A stretch of 64,000 nucleotides of DNA from Pseudomonas sp. PDM16 (GCF_014851865.1 NZ_JACVAM010000002.1:372001-436000); one strand, 5' to 3'. Counted from the stretch's first letter, positions 34,036-42,538 are shown. Translations and numbers: made by a program. Notes: a model not told the origin generated them from the letters alone.

Positions 34036-35004
34036 ATGATCGTTGACCGCCAGGGTCGGCGTTTCCGCAATCTGCGTATCAGCCTGACCGCCGCCTGCAA
34101 CTATGCCTGCACCTACTGCGTGCCGGATGGCAAGCGGCTGGTTGCGGCCCAGGACGAGCTGTCCGCCGAGGCAATGGTGCGTGGCGTGGCCTACCTGATC
34201 GAGGCGGCCGGCATCGAGCGCCTGCGCATCACTGGTGGCGAGCCGCTGGTCAGTCCCAAGCTTGAGCACTTCCTTCGCGAGACCAGTCAGTTGGGCCTGC
34301 AGGATATCGGCCTGACCACCAATGGCCAGTTGCTGTCGCGCAAGCTGCCGCTGTTGCTGGAGTGTGGTCTCAGGCGCATCAACGTGTCTCTGGACACCCT
34401 AGATCCCGGTGACTTCAAGCGCATCGCCCGCGGTGGCGACCTGCCCGCCGTACTGCAGGGCCTGGAAGAGGCGCGGTCTGCCGGGCTGAAGATCAAGATC
34501 AACATGGTGCCGCTGCGCGGGCAGAATCACGAGCAAGTGCTGCCGATGCTCGACTACTGCCTGGAGAATGGCTTCGAGCTGCGCTTCATTGAGCTGATGC
34601 GCATGGGGCATCTGGCGCGCGAGGGGGCTAGCTTCCAGCAGCAGTTCTATGGCATGCCCGAGCTGCTCGAGGCGGTGGCGGGTCGCCACGAATTCGTCCA
34701 GGCGCCGGCACCAGTGGATGCAACCGCGCTGCGTTACGAGATTCCTGGCCGCGGCTTCTTCGGCGTTATCGCCAACGAGAGCGTGCCGTTCTGCCGGACC
34801 TGCTCGCGCCTGCGCCTGTCCTCTGCTGGCTGGTTGCATGGCTGCCTTTCGTCGAGCAACCGCCATTACATCGGCGATCTGCTCGACAAGCCGCGTCACC
34901 AGGCTCTGCCGGCACTGCAGCGACTGTTGGTAAGGGCGCTCGCCGACAAACAGGATATCGCTTTCGCGGGGGGCGCCACCGTCATGAAAATCATCGGCGG
35001 CTAA
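34036..35004 (+). CDS. moaA: GTP 3',8-cyclase MoaA
   Basis: MoaA is the radical SAM enzyme that starts molybdenum cofactor synthesis by rearranging GTP. The 322-residue protein has the N-terminal cluster motif CNYACTYC (residues 18-25), GGEP (TGGEPLVS), and the second C-terminal cluster motif C-x2-C-x13-C starting CRTCSRLRL (about residue 254). It ends in the conserved Gly-Gly needed for catalysis (KIIGG). GGAG precedes the ATG at 34036. No moaB, moaC, moaD, moaE or moeA genes are adjacent; the next gene is another radical SAM protein. It could be a second MoaA copy, which several pseudomonads have. Confidence 0.9.
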   Translation: MIVDRQGRRFRNLRISLTAACNYACTYCVPDGKRLVAAQDELSAEAMVRGVAYLIEAAGIERLRITGGEPLVSPKLEHFLRETSQLGLQDIGLTTNGQLLSRKLPLLLECGLRRINVSLDTLDPGDFKRIARGGDLPAVLQGLEEARSAGLKIKINMVPLRGQNHEQVLPMLDYCLENGFELRFIELMRMGHLAREGASFQQQFYGMPELLEAVAGRHEFVQAPAPVDATALRYEIPGRGFFGVIANESVPFCRTCSRLRLSSAGWLHGCLSSSNRHYIGDLLDKPRHQALPALQRLLVRALADKQDIAFAGGATVMKIIGG

Positions 35005-35033
35005 CGCGCCGCTCATCCACTTGTACGAAAGCC

Positions 35034-35927
35034 ATGCCCGCCGAATTCCCCATCGCCTATATCGAGCCGGTGTTCCGTCCACCGAGCGAAGCCCATTCCC
35101 TCATCCTGCCGGTCACCAACGGCTGCTCCTGGAATGCCTGCACCTTCTGCGAGATGTATACCCAGCCTCAGAAGAAATTCCGTGCCCGGGATGAGGATCA
35201 GGTATTGGAGGAGATCCGCCAGGCCGGCGAGCGCCTGATCGTGCAACGTGTATTCCTCGCCGACGGCGACGCTTTGGTGTTGCCGACGCGGCGCCTGCTG
35301 GGAATCCTGCGGGCGATTCGCGAACACATGCCCGAGGTGGATCGGGTATCCAGCTACTGTCTACCGCGCAACCTGCGCAAGAAGTCGGTGGAAGAGCTCA
35401 AGGAGCTGGCCGATGCCGGGCTGAAGATGGCCTATGTCGGCTGTGAGTCCGGCGATGATGAGGTACTGGCGCGGGTCAACAAGGGCGAAACCTACGAGTC
35501 CAGTCTCAGTGCCCTGGACAAGCTCGGGCAGGCCGGTATCACCCGCTCGGTAATGATCCTCAACGGCCTCGGCGGCGCTACCCTGAGCGAGCAGCACGCC
35601 GACAACTCGGCGCGTCTGATGAACGCCGCCCAGCCGGAGTTCCTCTCCACCCTCGTGGTCAGTTTCCCGATGGGAGAAGAGCGTTTCCGCGAAGGCTTCA
35701 CCAGCTTCCAGCCGCTCAGCCAGCAGCAGCTGTTCTATGAGGTGGAGCGCCTGTTGCAGGGGCTGGAACTGGATAACACCGTATTCCGCAGCGATCACGC
35801 CTCCAACTACTTGGTGCTCAAGGGCAACCTGGGCGCCGACAAGGCGCGCCTGCTGGCGCAGGTGCGTCAGGCTATCGAGCGGCCGCAGAGCGCACATCTG
35901 CGCCAGGAGTGGCAGCGTGGCCTCTGA
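35034..35927 (+). CDS. Radical SAM protein of unknown substrate
   Basis: This is a 297-residue radical SAM protein of the Elp3/MiaB-NifB-like group. It opens MPAEFPIAYIEPVFRPPSEA, and its cluster motif is CSWNACTFCEMY: spacing C-x4-C-x2-C rather than the common C-x3-C-x2-C. This variant is known in COG1032-type proteins. VFLADGDALVLP and AYVGCESGDDEVLARVNKG follow, the latter typical of SAM-binding strands in this group. There is no B12-binding or TRAM domain. It begins 29 bases after moaA and may be co-transcribed. The substrate is not recognisable. Confidence 0.82.
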   Translation: MPAEFPIAYIEPVFRPPSEAHSLILPVTNGCSWNACTFCEMYTQPQKKFRARDEDQVLEEIRQAGERLIVQRVFLADGDALVLPTRRLLGILRAIREHMPEVDRVSSYCLPRNLRKKSVEELKELADAGLKMAYVGCESGDDEVLARVNKGETYESSLSALDKLGQAGITRSVMILNGLGGATLSEQHADNSARLMNAAQPEFLSTLVVSFPMGEERFREGFTSFQPLSQQQLFYEVERLLQGLELDNTVFRSDHASNYLVLKGNLGADKARLLAQVRQAIERPQSAHLRQEWQRGL

Positions 35928-35999
35928 AGCAAGGTTGGCGCGGAAGCTGCTATGACTCTCTATCCGCCGGTTTTCCGTCACCGGCAGGGAGGAAATGCA

Positions 36000-36605
36000 A
36001 TGCGTAGCTTGATTCTGCTGCTGGCGCTGGTTGCGCTCGGTGGCTGCATGAAGGTCAGCGATATGGCTGCCGGCACCGAGTACCACCTGCGCGACGCGGG
36101 CGTGCTCGACCGCAGCGATACCCGCCGCTCCGCGTCTTGGCGCCTGCAGGCCGACTCGTTCATCTTCATCTCCCAGGCCCACTACGTGCCGCCGGGTGAC
36201 GCGCGCCCGCGGCCCAATGTGGTGGCCGAGGAGGCCTTCAAGTCCTTCGTCGAATACTTCCCGCTGGTACGCCGTGCCAGCAAGCCGCAGGGACTGGACG
36301 AAGCGATGAACGAGGCTCGCATCGTGGGGGCTCACTATCTGCTCTACACCCGTTTCGCCGATGCCGATGACCGTATCGGCACGGTAGAGGAGTGGGAGGA
36401 CCAGGAGGCGCTTGATCGGGTCGGTGTCGATTCCGGTGTCATCCAGCTGATGCTGATCGAGACCAGCACCCGTTATCTGGTCGATACGGCACGAATCCGC
36501 AATCGTGGCGGATTTATGACGCTGTACGACAACCAGCCGGCCGACCAGCTGCGTGCCCCATTCGACCAGTACGCGCGCACCCTGCTGGGCGTGAGTGCAC
36601 GCTAG
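36000..36605 (+). CDS. DUF4823-type lipoprotein
   Basis: This is a 201-residue predicted lipoprotein. The start at 36000 (MRSLILLLALVALGGCMKV) has GGGAGGAAA upstream; a start at 35952 would hide the signal peptide. The lipobox is ALGGC. The mature part contains WRLQADSFIFISQAHYVPPGDAR and ARIVGAHYLLYTRFADADDRIG, a pattern I associate with DUF4823, a family of unknown function in pseudomonads. The residues after the lipobox Cys are MK, which do not give an inner-membrane retention signal, so outer-membrane attachment is likely. Confidence 0.72.
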   Translation: MRSLILLLALVALGGCMKVSDMAAGTEYHLRDAGVLDRSDTRRSASWRLQADSFIFISQAHYVPPGDARPRPNVVAEEAFKSFVEYFPLVRRASKPQGLDEAMNEARIVGAHYLLYTRFADADDRIGTVEEWEDQEALDRVGVDSGVIQLMLIETSTRYLVDTARIRNRGGFMTLYDNQPADQLRAPFDQYARTLLGVSAR

Positions 36606-36708
36606 GTTCGCAGGATAAATAGGTTTTGCCTGGCTCCGCCCATATTCATCCGGCTGTTCAGACGGAACCGAGCCGTCATACTGTCGGCTGGACAGAGGAG
36701 GACTACGT

Positions 36709-37278
36709 ATGACCGATCCGGGCAAGGCCGGCGACCTGTTGGCACAGATTCCCAAAGGCGAGGGCAAGGGCCTGCCGCCGGTACACCTGTGGAACCCGGA
36801 TTTCTGCGGCGATATCGACATGCGCATAGCCAGGGACGGTACCTGGTACTACCTGGGAACGCCGATCGGACGCAAGCCGATGGTCAAGCTGTTCTCCACC
36901 ATCATCCGCCGGGACGACGATAAGTACTTTCTGATTACCCCGGTGGAGAAGGTCGGCATCATCGTCGACGATGCGCCGTTCGTGGCAGTGACCCTGCAAG
37001 TCGAAGGCGAGGGGGAGGGGCAGGTGCTGCGCTTTACCACCAATGTCGATGACGAGGTCGAGGCGGGTCCCCAGCATCTGCTACGGGTCGAGATCGATCC
37101 CGAGAGCCAGGAGCCCGCTCCGTATCTGCATGTGCGCAGCAACCTGGAGGCATTGGTGCATCGCAATGTCTTCTATCAGCTGGTGGATATCGCGGTGGGG
37201 CGGGAGATCGATGGACAACTCTGGCTCGGGGTCTGGAGCAGCGGCGAGTTCTTCCCTATCGGGCCGCAACCGGATTGA
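36709..37278 (+). CDS. DUF1285 protein
   Basis: This is a 189-residue cytoplasmic protein of the DUF1285 family. It starts MTDPGKAGDLLAQIPKGEGKGLPPVHLWNPDFCGDIDMRI and contains the typical DGTWYYLGTPIGRKPMVKLFSTIIRRDDD and YFLITPVEKVGIIVDDAPFVAV segments. It ends in ELWLGVWSSGEFF-like sequence (QLWLGVWSSGEFFPIGPQPD). GAGGAG lies before the ATG at 36709. The family has a solved double-barrel fold in structural-genomics work but no known activity. It stands alone, with the MFS gene convergent 25 bases away. Confidence 0.88.
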   Translation: MTDPGKAGDLLAQIPKGEGKGLPPVHLWNPDFCGDIDMRIARDGTWYYLGTPIGRKPMVKLFSTIIRRDDDKYFLITPVEKVGIIVDDAPFVAVTLQVEGEGEGQVLRFTTNVDDEVEAGPQHLLRVEIDPESQEPAPYLHVRSNLEALVHRNVFYQLVDIAVGREIDGQLWLGVWSSGEFFPIGPQPD

Positions 37279-37303
37279 TCCGGCTGCCCAGATCGGGCTC
37301 CGG

Positions 37304-38473
37304 TCAGGCAACCTGGGCCTGACGTCCACTACTGATCAGCGCGAACAGAGCCACCACCAGCAGGCCGAGCATGGCCAGGTTCACAGGGTTCCAGCCTAGA
37401 CCGCTGATCAGCATGCCCGACGCGAACGAGGCGGCCGCCGCCACTGCGCCATTGCCCAACTCCATCAGCCCCTGCGCCTGGCCCCGCTCCTCGGAGGAGT
37501 GACCTTGGCCTAGCAGGGTGGTACCGGCGACCAGCATCAGGTTCCAGCCCATGCCGAGCAGCATCGAAGAGGCCAGGAAATAGCTCTGCAGCTCGCCGGT
37601 CAGGGCGATAGTCGCGCTGGCGGTGAGTAGCACTATGCCGAGCAGTGCCACTCGCCGGCATCCGAGGCGATCCACCAGCGGGCCGGCGACGAAGGCCGGC
37701 AGGAACATGCCGATCATGTGCCAGCGGATCACCTCGGCACCCGCCTCCAGCGGTAGCCCGCAGAAACTCATGGCCAGTGGCGTGGCATTCATCACCAGCA
37801 CCATCAGCCCGTTGCCGATGGCGGTGATGAGTACGGCATTGCGTACTACCGGCCGCACCAGCAGGGCGCTCATGGCCGCCAGACCACGGCTGGCGGGTGG
37901 TGGCAGGGCGCCCTGGCGCAGACCCAGAAGCAGCGGAATGGCCAGCGCGGTGAGCAGCGAGACCAACAGATAGGCGCCGACGAAGGGGCGCTCCAGCGCA
38001 CCGCGCGCCCACAGGGTCAGCGTCGGCGCCAGCAGTGCGGCGCACAGGCCGCCGCCGATGACCCAGGCGGTGGCACGGCCCTTGTGAGCATCATCTACCG
38101 CCTCCAGGGCGGCGAAACGGTAGTACATGGCCGAGGCCTGATAGATGCCGATGGGCAATGCGCCGACGCAAAACAGCCAGAAATCCTCCAGCCATACGCC
38201 GGCCGCACTGAGCAGCCCGCCGAGGATGCCTGCACTGGCACCAAGCAGCAGCCCTGCGCGGCGGCCATGGCGCTGCATGAAGAGCGACAGCGGCTGGGTC
38301 GCCAACAGGTAGCCAAGCACCAGCAGGGCCAAGGGCAGGGTGGCCAGACCGTTGAGTGGCGCCAACTGCAGGCCGACCAGCGAGGTCAGGGTGATGCCGA
38401 TCATCGCGCAGCTCCAGAACAGGGCCTGGGCGAGGAACAGACGCAGCAGCGTGGGGTTGCTCAGGAGAAGCAT
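37304..38473 (-). CDS. MFS transporter
   Basis: This is a 389-residue inner-membrane transporter with twelve predicted membrane spans (first from FLAQALFWSCAMIGITLTSLVG). It has the MFS A-like motif QRHGRRAGLLLGASAG after TM2 and the equivalent GPLVDRLGCRRVALLG after TM8. The substrate is unknown. It is the last gene of a minus-strand run: regulator (39274-40257), DUF1272, HPP and this gene, six bases after the HPP stop. The group may export a compound sensed by the upstream GlxA-type regulator; this is inferred from operon structure only. Confidence 0.85.
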   Translation of the reverse strand: MLLLSNPTLLRLFLAQALFWSCAMIGITLTSLVGLQLAPLNGLATLPLALLVLGYLLATQPLSLFMQRHGRRAGLLLGASAGILGGLLSAAGVWLEDFWLFCVGALPIGIYQASAMYYRFAALEAVDDAHKGRATAWVIGGGLCAALLAPTLTLWARGALERPFVGAYLLVSLLTALAIPLLLGLRQGALPPPASRGLAAMSALLVRPVVRNAVLITAIGNGLMVLVMNATPLAMSFCGLPLEAGAEVIRWHMIGMFLPAFVAGPLVDRLGCRRVALLGIVLLTASATIALTGELQSYFLASSMLLGMGWNLMLVAGTTLLGQGHSSEERGQAQGLMELGNGAVAAAASFASGMLISGLGWNPVNLAMLGLLVVALFALISSGRQAQVA

Positions 38474-38479
38474 CGACGA

Positions 38480-38989
38480 TCACCAGTACTTGGGGTAGCG
38501 CGCTTCGCGCGTGGCGTTGTTGTAGACCAGTGCGACCAGCACCAGCAGCAGGGCACCGGTCAGCGTGGGGAATAACAGGAAGCTCCAGTCCGGCTGGGCG
38601 AGGAAGATGATCACCGGGTTGGAGCCTGCCGGCGGATGCACGGTGCGGGTCGCCATCATCAGTGCGATGGCCGTGCCGACCGCCAGGGCCAGCGCCCACC
38701 ACTGCGGGCCGAAGGCCTGCAGCAGAGCGATTCCGACCAGCGAGCTGAGCACGTGACCGCCGACCACGTTGCGCGGCTGCGAGAACGGCAGGTCGGGATA
38801 GCCGAACACCAGCACGCAGGAGGCGCCAAAGGAGCCGAGCAGCAGGCTCAGCGACAGCCAGTCACCGGTGCTGGCGACGCAGGCGATGGCCAGCGCGCCG
38901 CCGAGCCACGCCAGGCCGATCTGTTGCCAGCTGGCGCGGGGTGGCAGGGCTACGGCATCGCCGCGAAGTTTGTGCAGTAAGTGGGTCAC
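38480..38989 (-). CDS. HPP-family membrane protein
   Basis: This is a 169-residue integral membrane protein with four to five predicted spans and the family motif TVHPPAGSNP near residue 125 (HPP). Other conserved segments are LLLGSFGASCVLVFGYPDLPFSQPRNVVGGH. Some HPP proteins in cyanobacteria and chloroplasts transport nitrite, but the function in Pseudomonas is not established. The start is GTG at 38989 (VTHLLHKLRGD), which overlaps the DUF1272 stop in a GTGA arrangement. Longer open frames through DUF1272 are not real. The MFS gene follows. Confidence 0.85.
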   Translation of the reverse strand: MTHLLHKLRGDAVALPPRASWQQIGLAWLGGALAIACVASTGDWLSLSLLLGSFGASCVLVFGYPDLPFSQPRNVVGGHVLSSLVGIALLQAFGPQWWALALAVGTAIALMMATRTVHPPAGSNPVIIFLAQPDWSFLLFPTLTGALLLVLVALVYNNATREARYPKYW

Positions 38990-39243
38990 GACGCCTGCTC
39001 CTGTGCTGGGCAGCCGGCCGGGTTGAGGGTTCGCTCGGTGGTGGCGGGATAGCTTTCCAGCTTGTTGGCCGGCCGGACCGGCCGGCGCACCAGCTCGCCT
39101 CTGCAGTTGGGGCAGTGGCCGTGCAGATGACTGGTGGCGCAGTCGACGCAGAACGTACATTCGAAGGAGCAGATGCGCGCATCCGGCGACTCCGGGGGGA
39201 GGTCGCGGTCGCAGCATTCGCAGCCGGGGCGCAGTTGCAGCAT
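38986..39243 (-). CDS. DUF1272 zinc-ribbon protein
   Basis: This is an 85-residue Cys-rich protein of the DUF1272 family. It opens MLQLRPGCECCDRDLPPESPDA and has cysteine pairs C-x-C-C, ICSFECTFCVDC and HCPNC, enough for two zinc sites in a treble-clef or zinc-ribbon arrangement. AAGGAGA precedes the ATG at 39243. The C-terminal tail after CRGELVRRP is low-complexity. Function unknown; it overlaps the HPP gene by four bases, so the two are translationally coupled. Confidence 0.85.
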   Translation of the reverse strand: MLQLRPGCECCDRDLPPESPDARICSFECTFCVDCATSHLHGHCPNCRGELVRRPVRPANKLESYPATTERTLNPAGCPAQEQAS

Positions 39244-39273
39244 GATGATTCTCCTTGGTGCGAGAGGTGCGGT

Positions 39274-40257
39274 TCAGGCAAAACGCTCGGCGTAGTCCTG
39301 GGGGCTCACCGACAGGTGCTTGTGGAAGGTGCGGCGCAGGTTTTCCGGGTGGCGGAAGCCGGTCAGCCGAGCCACGGTGCCGATCGAAGCGCCGCTGTCC
39401 TGCAACAGGTTGCGCGCGGCCTCCAGGCGTAGTTGCTCGACGTAACGGCCGGGTCCCATGCCCAGTTCCTGAACGAACAGGCGCGATAGACTGCGGGCCG
39501 AGAGGTTGGCCTGTTGCGCCAGGGCATCCAGCGAGAGGTCGGCATCCAGGTGCTGCGCCATCCACTCCAGCAGGCTGAGGAGTCGGGGTGTCCGGCTGGC
39601 ATCCGGAGCGAGCAGGGCGCTGAACTGCGCCTGTCCACCGGGGCGACGAAGGAACATCACCAGTCGCCGCGCCACGGCCAGGGCGAGAGGGCGGCCGAGA
39701 TCGGCTTCGACCAGTGCCAGCGCCAGATCGATGCCGGCGGTGACGCCGGCGGAGGTGAACACATGGGCGTCGCCATCGCGGCCGCTCGGGTCATAGGTGT
39801 GCAGACGGTCGCCGTCTACGTCGATATCGCCGTGGCAGCGCAGGGCTTGCACATCGGCCCAGTGAGTAGTGGCGCGCCGTCCGTCGAGCAGTCCGCTAGC
39901 TGCCAGGATCAGGGCGCCGGAGCAGACCGAACCCAGGCGGCGGATCTGCGGCTCGGCGGTGCGCAGCCAGGCCAGCAGAGGCTGGTTGGCACACTGCGCG
40001 GTTTCGCCCAGACCGCCGGGAATCAACAAGGTGTCCAGCTCGCTCGGCGCGCAGTCGCGCCAGGACCCTTCGGCAACTATCTGGAAACCTGCGGAGGTAG
40101 CGATCGGACCGGCCTCATCGGCCAGCACCAGCGGGCGATAGGCCTCGGCCTGGCCCAGGCGGCGCAGCTCGACGTTGGCCGATGCGAACACCTGCAGCGG
40201 GCCGGTGACATCGAGGCTCATCACGTCGGGATAGATCAGGCTGGCGATGGTCTTCAA
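39274..40257 (-). CDS. GlxA-type AraC-family regulator with DJ-1/PfpI domain
   Basis: This is a 327-residue transcription regulator with an N-terminal DJ-1/PfpI amidotransferase-like domain and a C-terminal AraC helix-turn-helix. The first domain contains IYPDVMSLDVTGPLQVF, LLIPGGLG and SVCSGALILAASGLLDGRRATTHW (the Cys in the nucleophile-elbow position). The AraC part (about 225-327) carries ANLSARSLSRLFVQELGMGPGRYVEQLRLEAAR and GFRHPENLRRTFHKHLSVSP. I place the start at TTG 40257, because GGAGGA lies eight bases upstream and MKTIASLIYPDVM is the expected N-terminus; no ATG fits. The DUF1272-HPP-MFS operon begins 30 bases downstream and is the likely target. Confidence 0.88.
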   Translation of the reverse strand: MKTIASLIYPDVMSLDVTGPLQVFASANVELRRLGQAEAYRPLVLADEAGPIATSAGFQIVAEGSWRDCAPSELDTLLIPGGLGETAQCANQPLLAWLRTAEPQIRRLGSVCSGALILAASGLLDGRRATTHWADVQALRCHGDIDVDGDRLHTYDPSGRDGDAHVFTSAGVTAGIDLALALVEADLGRPLALAVARRLVMFLRRPGGQAQFSALLAPDASRTPRLLSLLEWMAQHLDADLSLDALAQQANLSARSLSRLFVQELGMGPGRYVEQLRLEAARNLLQDSGASIGTVARLTGFRHPENLRRTFHKHLSVSPQDYAERFA

Positions 40258-40363
40258 CGAGGCGGTCCTCCGGAAACTGGAGGCCAGTCTGCGCGTACGT
40301 TGTTCTGGCAACAAGGACAATAAGCCCACAGATATTGCCAGGCTGGTGCATGTTGCCAGTCTC

Positions 40364-41455
40364 TCAACCGCTTTTGGACAGCTTCTCCAGAAACCGCAGC
40401 AGTAGGCTTTCTTCCTCGCGCAGGCCCTGGCGGGGCTTCGCAGCGCGCAATTTGGCCAGGCTGCCGTCGAGGAAGGCCTCGATCACGGCCGGGTGGATGT
40501 AGCACTTGCGGCAGATGGCCGGGGTGTTGCCGAGCAGGCGGGCGACCTGGCGAGTCACCTCCACCACCTGGCTTTTGGCCTCGCTGGCGTTGTCCGGGTG
40601 TAGCTCGCGCAGGTATTGCAGGGCGAGGGCGGTTCCGGCCCAGGTGCGGTAGTCCTTAGCGGTGAAGTCGCTGTCGGTGTGATTCTGCAGGTACAGGTTG
40701 ACGTCCGCCGAGCTGACGCCACGGCGTTCTCCGGTTTCGTCCAGATACTGGAACAGTTGCTGCCCAGGCAGCTCCATGCAGCGCCGTACTGCGCGCGCGA
40801 GGCGCGGATGGTTGAGGCTGACGCGGTGTTCGATGCCGCTCTTGCCACGGAAGTGGAAGCGGATGGCGGCCCCAGCGACCTCGACATGGCGGTTGCGCAG
40901 GGTGGTGAGTCCGAAGGACTTGTTGTCGCGGGCGTACTGAGGGTTGCCGACGCGGATCAGTGTCGAGTCGAGTAGCGCGACCACCGTGGCCATCACCTTG
41001 TCGCGGCTCAGTTCGCGCAGGGCCAGATGTTGCTCCACCTGGCGACGCAGGCCGGGCAGGGCGCGGCCGAATTCGAGTAGCCGTTCGTACTTGTTGCAGT
41101 CGCGTACCTCGCGCCAACGTGGATGGTAGCGGTACTGCTTGCGTCCCCTGGCGTCGCGTCCGACCGCCTGCAGGTGGCCGCGTGGGTCTGGGCAGATCCA
41201 TACGTCGGTGTAGGCCGGAGGAATCGCCAGAGCGTTGATTCGCTTGATCTCACTCTCGTCACGGATGCGCTCGCCATCGGCATCGAAGTAGACGAAGCGG
41301 CCGCGCAGTTTGCGCCGGCTGATGCCCATCTGCCGATCATCGACGTACACCAGGTCCGGGGGCAGCGACGGGCACAGGGCTGTACCGGTGTCTTCGCGCT
41401 CGTCCTCGGGAAGCGGCCGCTCACCTTCAGCCAGCGGACGTGCCTGCTCGGTCAT
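40364..41455 (-). CDS. DNA topoisomerase IB (poxvirus-like)
   Basis: This is a eukaryote/poxvirus-type topoisomerase IB that relaxes supercoils through a 3'-phosphotyrosine. The 363-residue form starts MTEQARPLAEGERP at 41455. The N-terminal domain has LVYVDDRQMGISRRKLRGRF and NALAIPPAYTDVWICPDP. The catalytic domain has arginine in the HPRWREVRDCNKYERL region, lysine in FHFRGKSG, arginine in DYRTWAGT and the nucleophile in CRKCYIHP (about residue 321). It starts inside the stop of the DUF421 gene (ATGA overlap). Bacterial TopIB is a sporadic, probably horizontally spread gene outside the essential gyrase/TopA/TopIV set. Confidence 0.93.
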   Translation of the reverse strand: MTEQARPLAEGERPLPEDEREDTGTALCPSLPPDLVYVDDRQMGISRRKLRGRFVYFDADGERIRDESEIKRINALAIPPAYTDVWICPDPRGHLQAVGRDARGRKQYRYHPRWREVRDCNKYERLLEFGRALPGLRRQVEQHLALRELSRDKVMATVVALLDSTLIRVGNPQYARDNKSFGLTTLRNRHVEVAGAAIRFHFRGKSGIEHRVSLNHPRLARAVRRCMELPGQQLFQYLDETGERRGVSSADVNLYLQNHTDSDFTAKDYRTWAGTALALQYLRELHPDNASEAKSQVVEVTRQVARLLGNTPAICRKCYIHPAVIEAFLDGSLAKLRAAKPRQGLREEESLLLRFLEKLSKSG

Positions 41456-42144
41456 CGTTCGCGCCTCCAATCCAGGGCATGGCTCCAGCTTCGGCCACCA
41501 CAGCGTGCACAGCTGGGGTTCTGGCCGGCCGACAGTGGTTGGGGGTTGCCACATCGGACGCAGGCGTACAGGCCCTGTGCGGGTATCAGCTGGTGTTTCG
41601 GGTTGAGCGGCTCTGGCAGGACCGACAGGCCGCTGTGGGTCTCCTCGGCGGGAAAGAAGAACAGGCTGAGGTCGCCATCTACTTCGAGAATGCCCAGGCG
41701 AACCTGGCCCAGGTGCTCGACGCCGGCGCGGCGTAGCTCCATGTGGAATTCGTCGCTGGAGATGTTCTGCTCGTCGAGGGTGCCCAGCTCGAAAAGGCCG
41801 TCACGGATGATCACCACCGGCTTGCCCTCGACCCAGCTGCCGAAGCGCGGGCTGTGCTTCATTACCCGGGTGGTCAGGTTGTACAGCAGCAACAAGGTGG
41901 CGAACACTACGATGACCGGCAGCAATGGCACGTCGTCGTAGAAGGACACATCGCCGGCGGCCGAGCCGAGGGTAAGGATCACCACCAGTTCGAATACCGA
42001 CAGCTGGCGCACGCCACGTCGACCGGAGACCTTGAGGAAGACGAATACCGCCAGATAGGCGAAGGCCGCGCGCAAGGCGACCTCGCCGAGGAATGCCAGG
42101 GGAAAGTCGTGGAGCAGGATGCGTTGCCAGTCGAAGGCTTCCAT
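41452..42144 (-). CDS. DUF421 (YetF-like) membrane protein with C-terminal zinc ribbon
   Basis: This is a 230-residue protein with three N-terminal membrane spans (AAFAYLAVFVFLKVSGRRG, LSVFELVVILTLGSAAGD, VPLLPVIVVFATLLLLYNL) and a cytoplasmic DUF421 domain (FGSWVEGKPVVIIRDGLF ... LRRAGVEHLGQVRLGILEVDGDLSLF). The core matches YetF/YcaP proteins of unknown function. Unusually, a Cys4 ribbon is appended at the C-terminus: Cys195, Cys198, Cys212, Cys215. Most YetF proteins I know end after the DUF421 domain. The stop overlaps the topoisomerase IB start by four bases, and a small hypothetical gene ends 10 bases upstream, so they form one operon. Confidence 0.87.
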   Translation of the reverse strand: MEAFDWQRILLHDFPLAFLGEVALRAAFAYLAVFVFLKVSGRRGVRQLSVFELVVILTLGSAAGDVSFYDDVPLLPVIVVFATLLLLYNLTTRVMKHSPRFGSWVEGKPVVIIRDGLFELGTLDEQNISSDEFHMELRRAGVEHLGQVRLGILEVDGDLSLFFFPAEETHSGLSVLPEPLNPKHQLIPAQGLYACVRCGNPQPLSAGQNPSCARCGGRSWSHALDWRRER

Positions 42145-42154
42145 GGCGTATGCC

Positions 42155-42436
42155 TCAGCCCTGCGGGTTGCTCCAGGGCATCGACCAAGGCACCAGCTCG
42201 TAGCCGTCCTTGCTCAGCTCCAGGCGTGCAAGCTCGATCAGCCCGGCCAGGCGGGTGGCGTCGCTGTATTGCGAGCGCGCCACGTGGGCCTGGGATAGCA
42301 ACTCGACTTCGCTGTCGTCGAAGACGCGGAAGGAGAAGCTGGCATCGTCGCGGTCCGCCCGGGTTTTGCAGGTGTGTGGCAGGAAAGCCTGCTCGACGAT
42401 GCGTAATGCCTCGTCCAGATTGATGGCGCTATTCAT
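42155..42436 (-). CDS. Small hypothetical protein, paralog of the 42569-42835 product
   Basis: This is a 93-residue soluble protein of unknown function. GGAGGGG precedes the ATG at 42436 (MNSAINLDEALRIVEQAF). The C-terminal motif is GYELVPWSMPW. It is clearly related to the product of 42569-42835: both have an N-terminal EAL-I--AF helix, a central strand region ending in a QAHVA/QAQLAS-type segment with S-Y-DA--LA-L, and G-Y-L-PWSMP near the end. No membrane span or signal is present. It is the first of a run with DUF421 and topoisomerase IB, 10 bases before DUF421. Confidence 0.8.
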   Translation of the reverse strand: MNSAINLDEALRIVEQAFLPHTCKTRADRDDASFSFRVFDDSEVELLSQAHVARSQYSDATRLAGLIELARLELSKDGYELVPWSMPWSNPQG

Positions 42437-42500
42437 GCTACCCCTCCGTCTGTGGCTGTTAGTGAATAGACGGGGCGGCAGACTTTAGGTTCGTTCAGAA

Positions 42501-42538
42501 AAGCGAAGCCCCCTCGGCCATTAGGCGGAGGGGGCTTC
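42501..42538 (-). terminator. Intrinsic terminator between the two small paralogs
   Basis: On the minus strand GAAGCCCCCTC pairs with GAGGGGGCTTC (42538-42528 with 42515-42505), followed by CGCTTTTC. It ends the transcript of the upstream small gene, so the two paralogs are separately transcribed. Confidence 0.85.
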
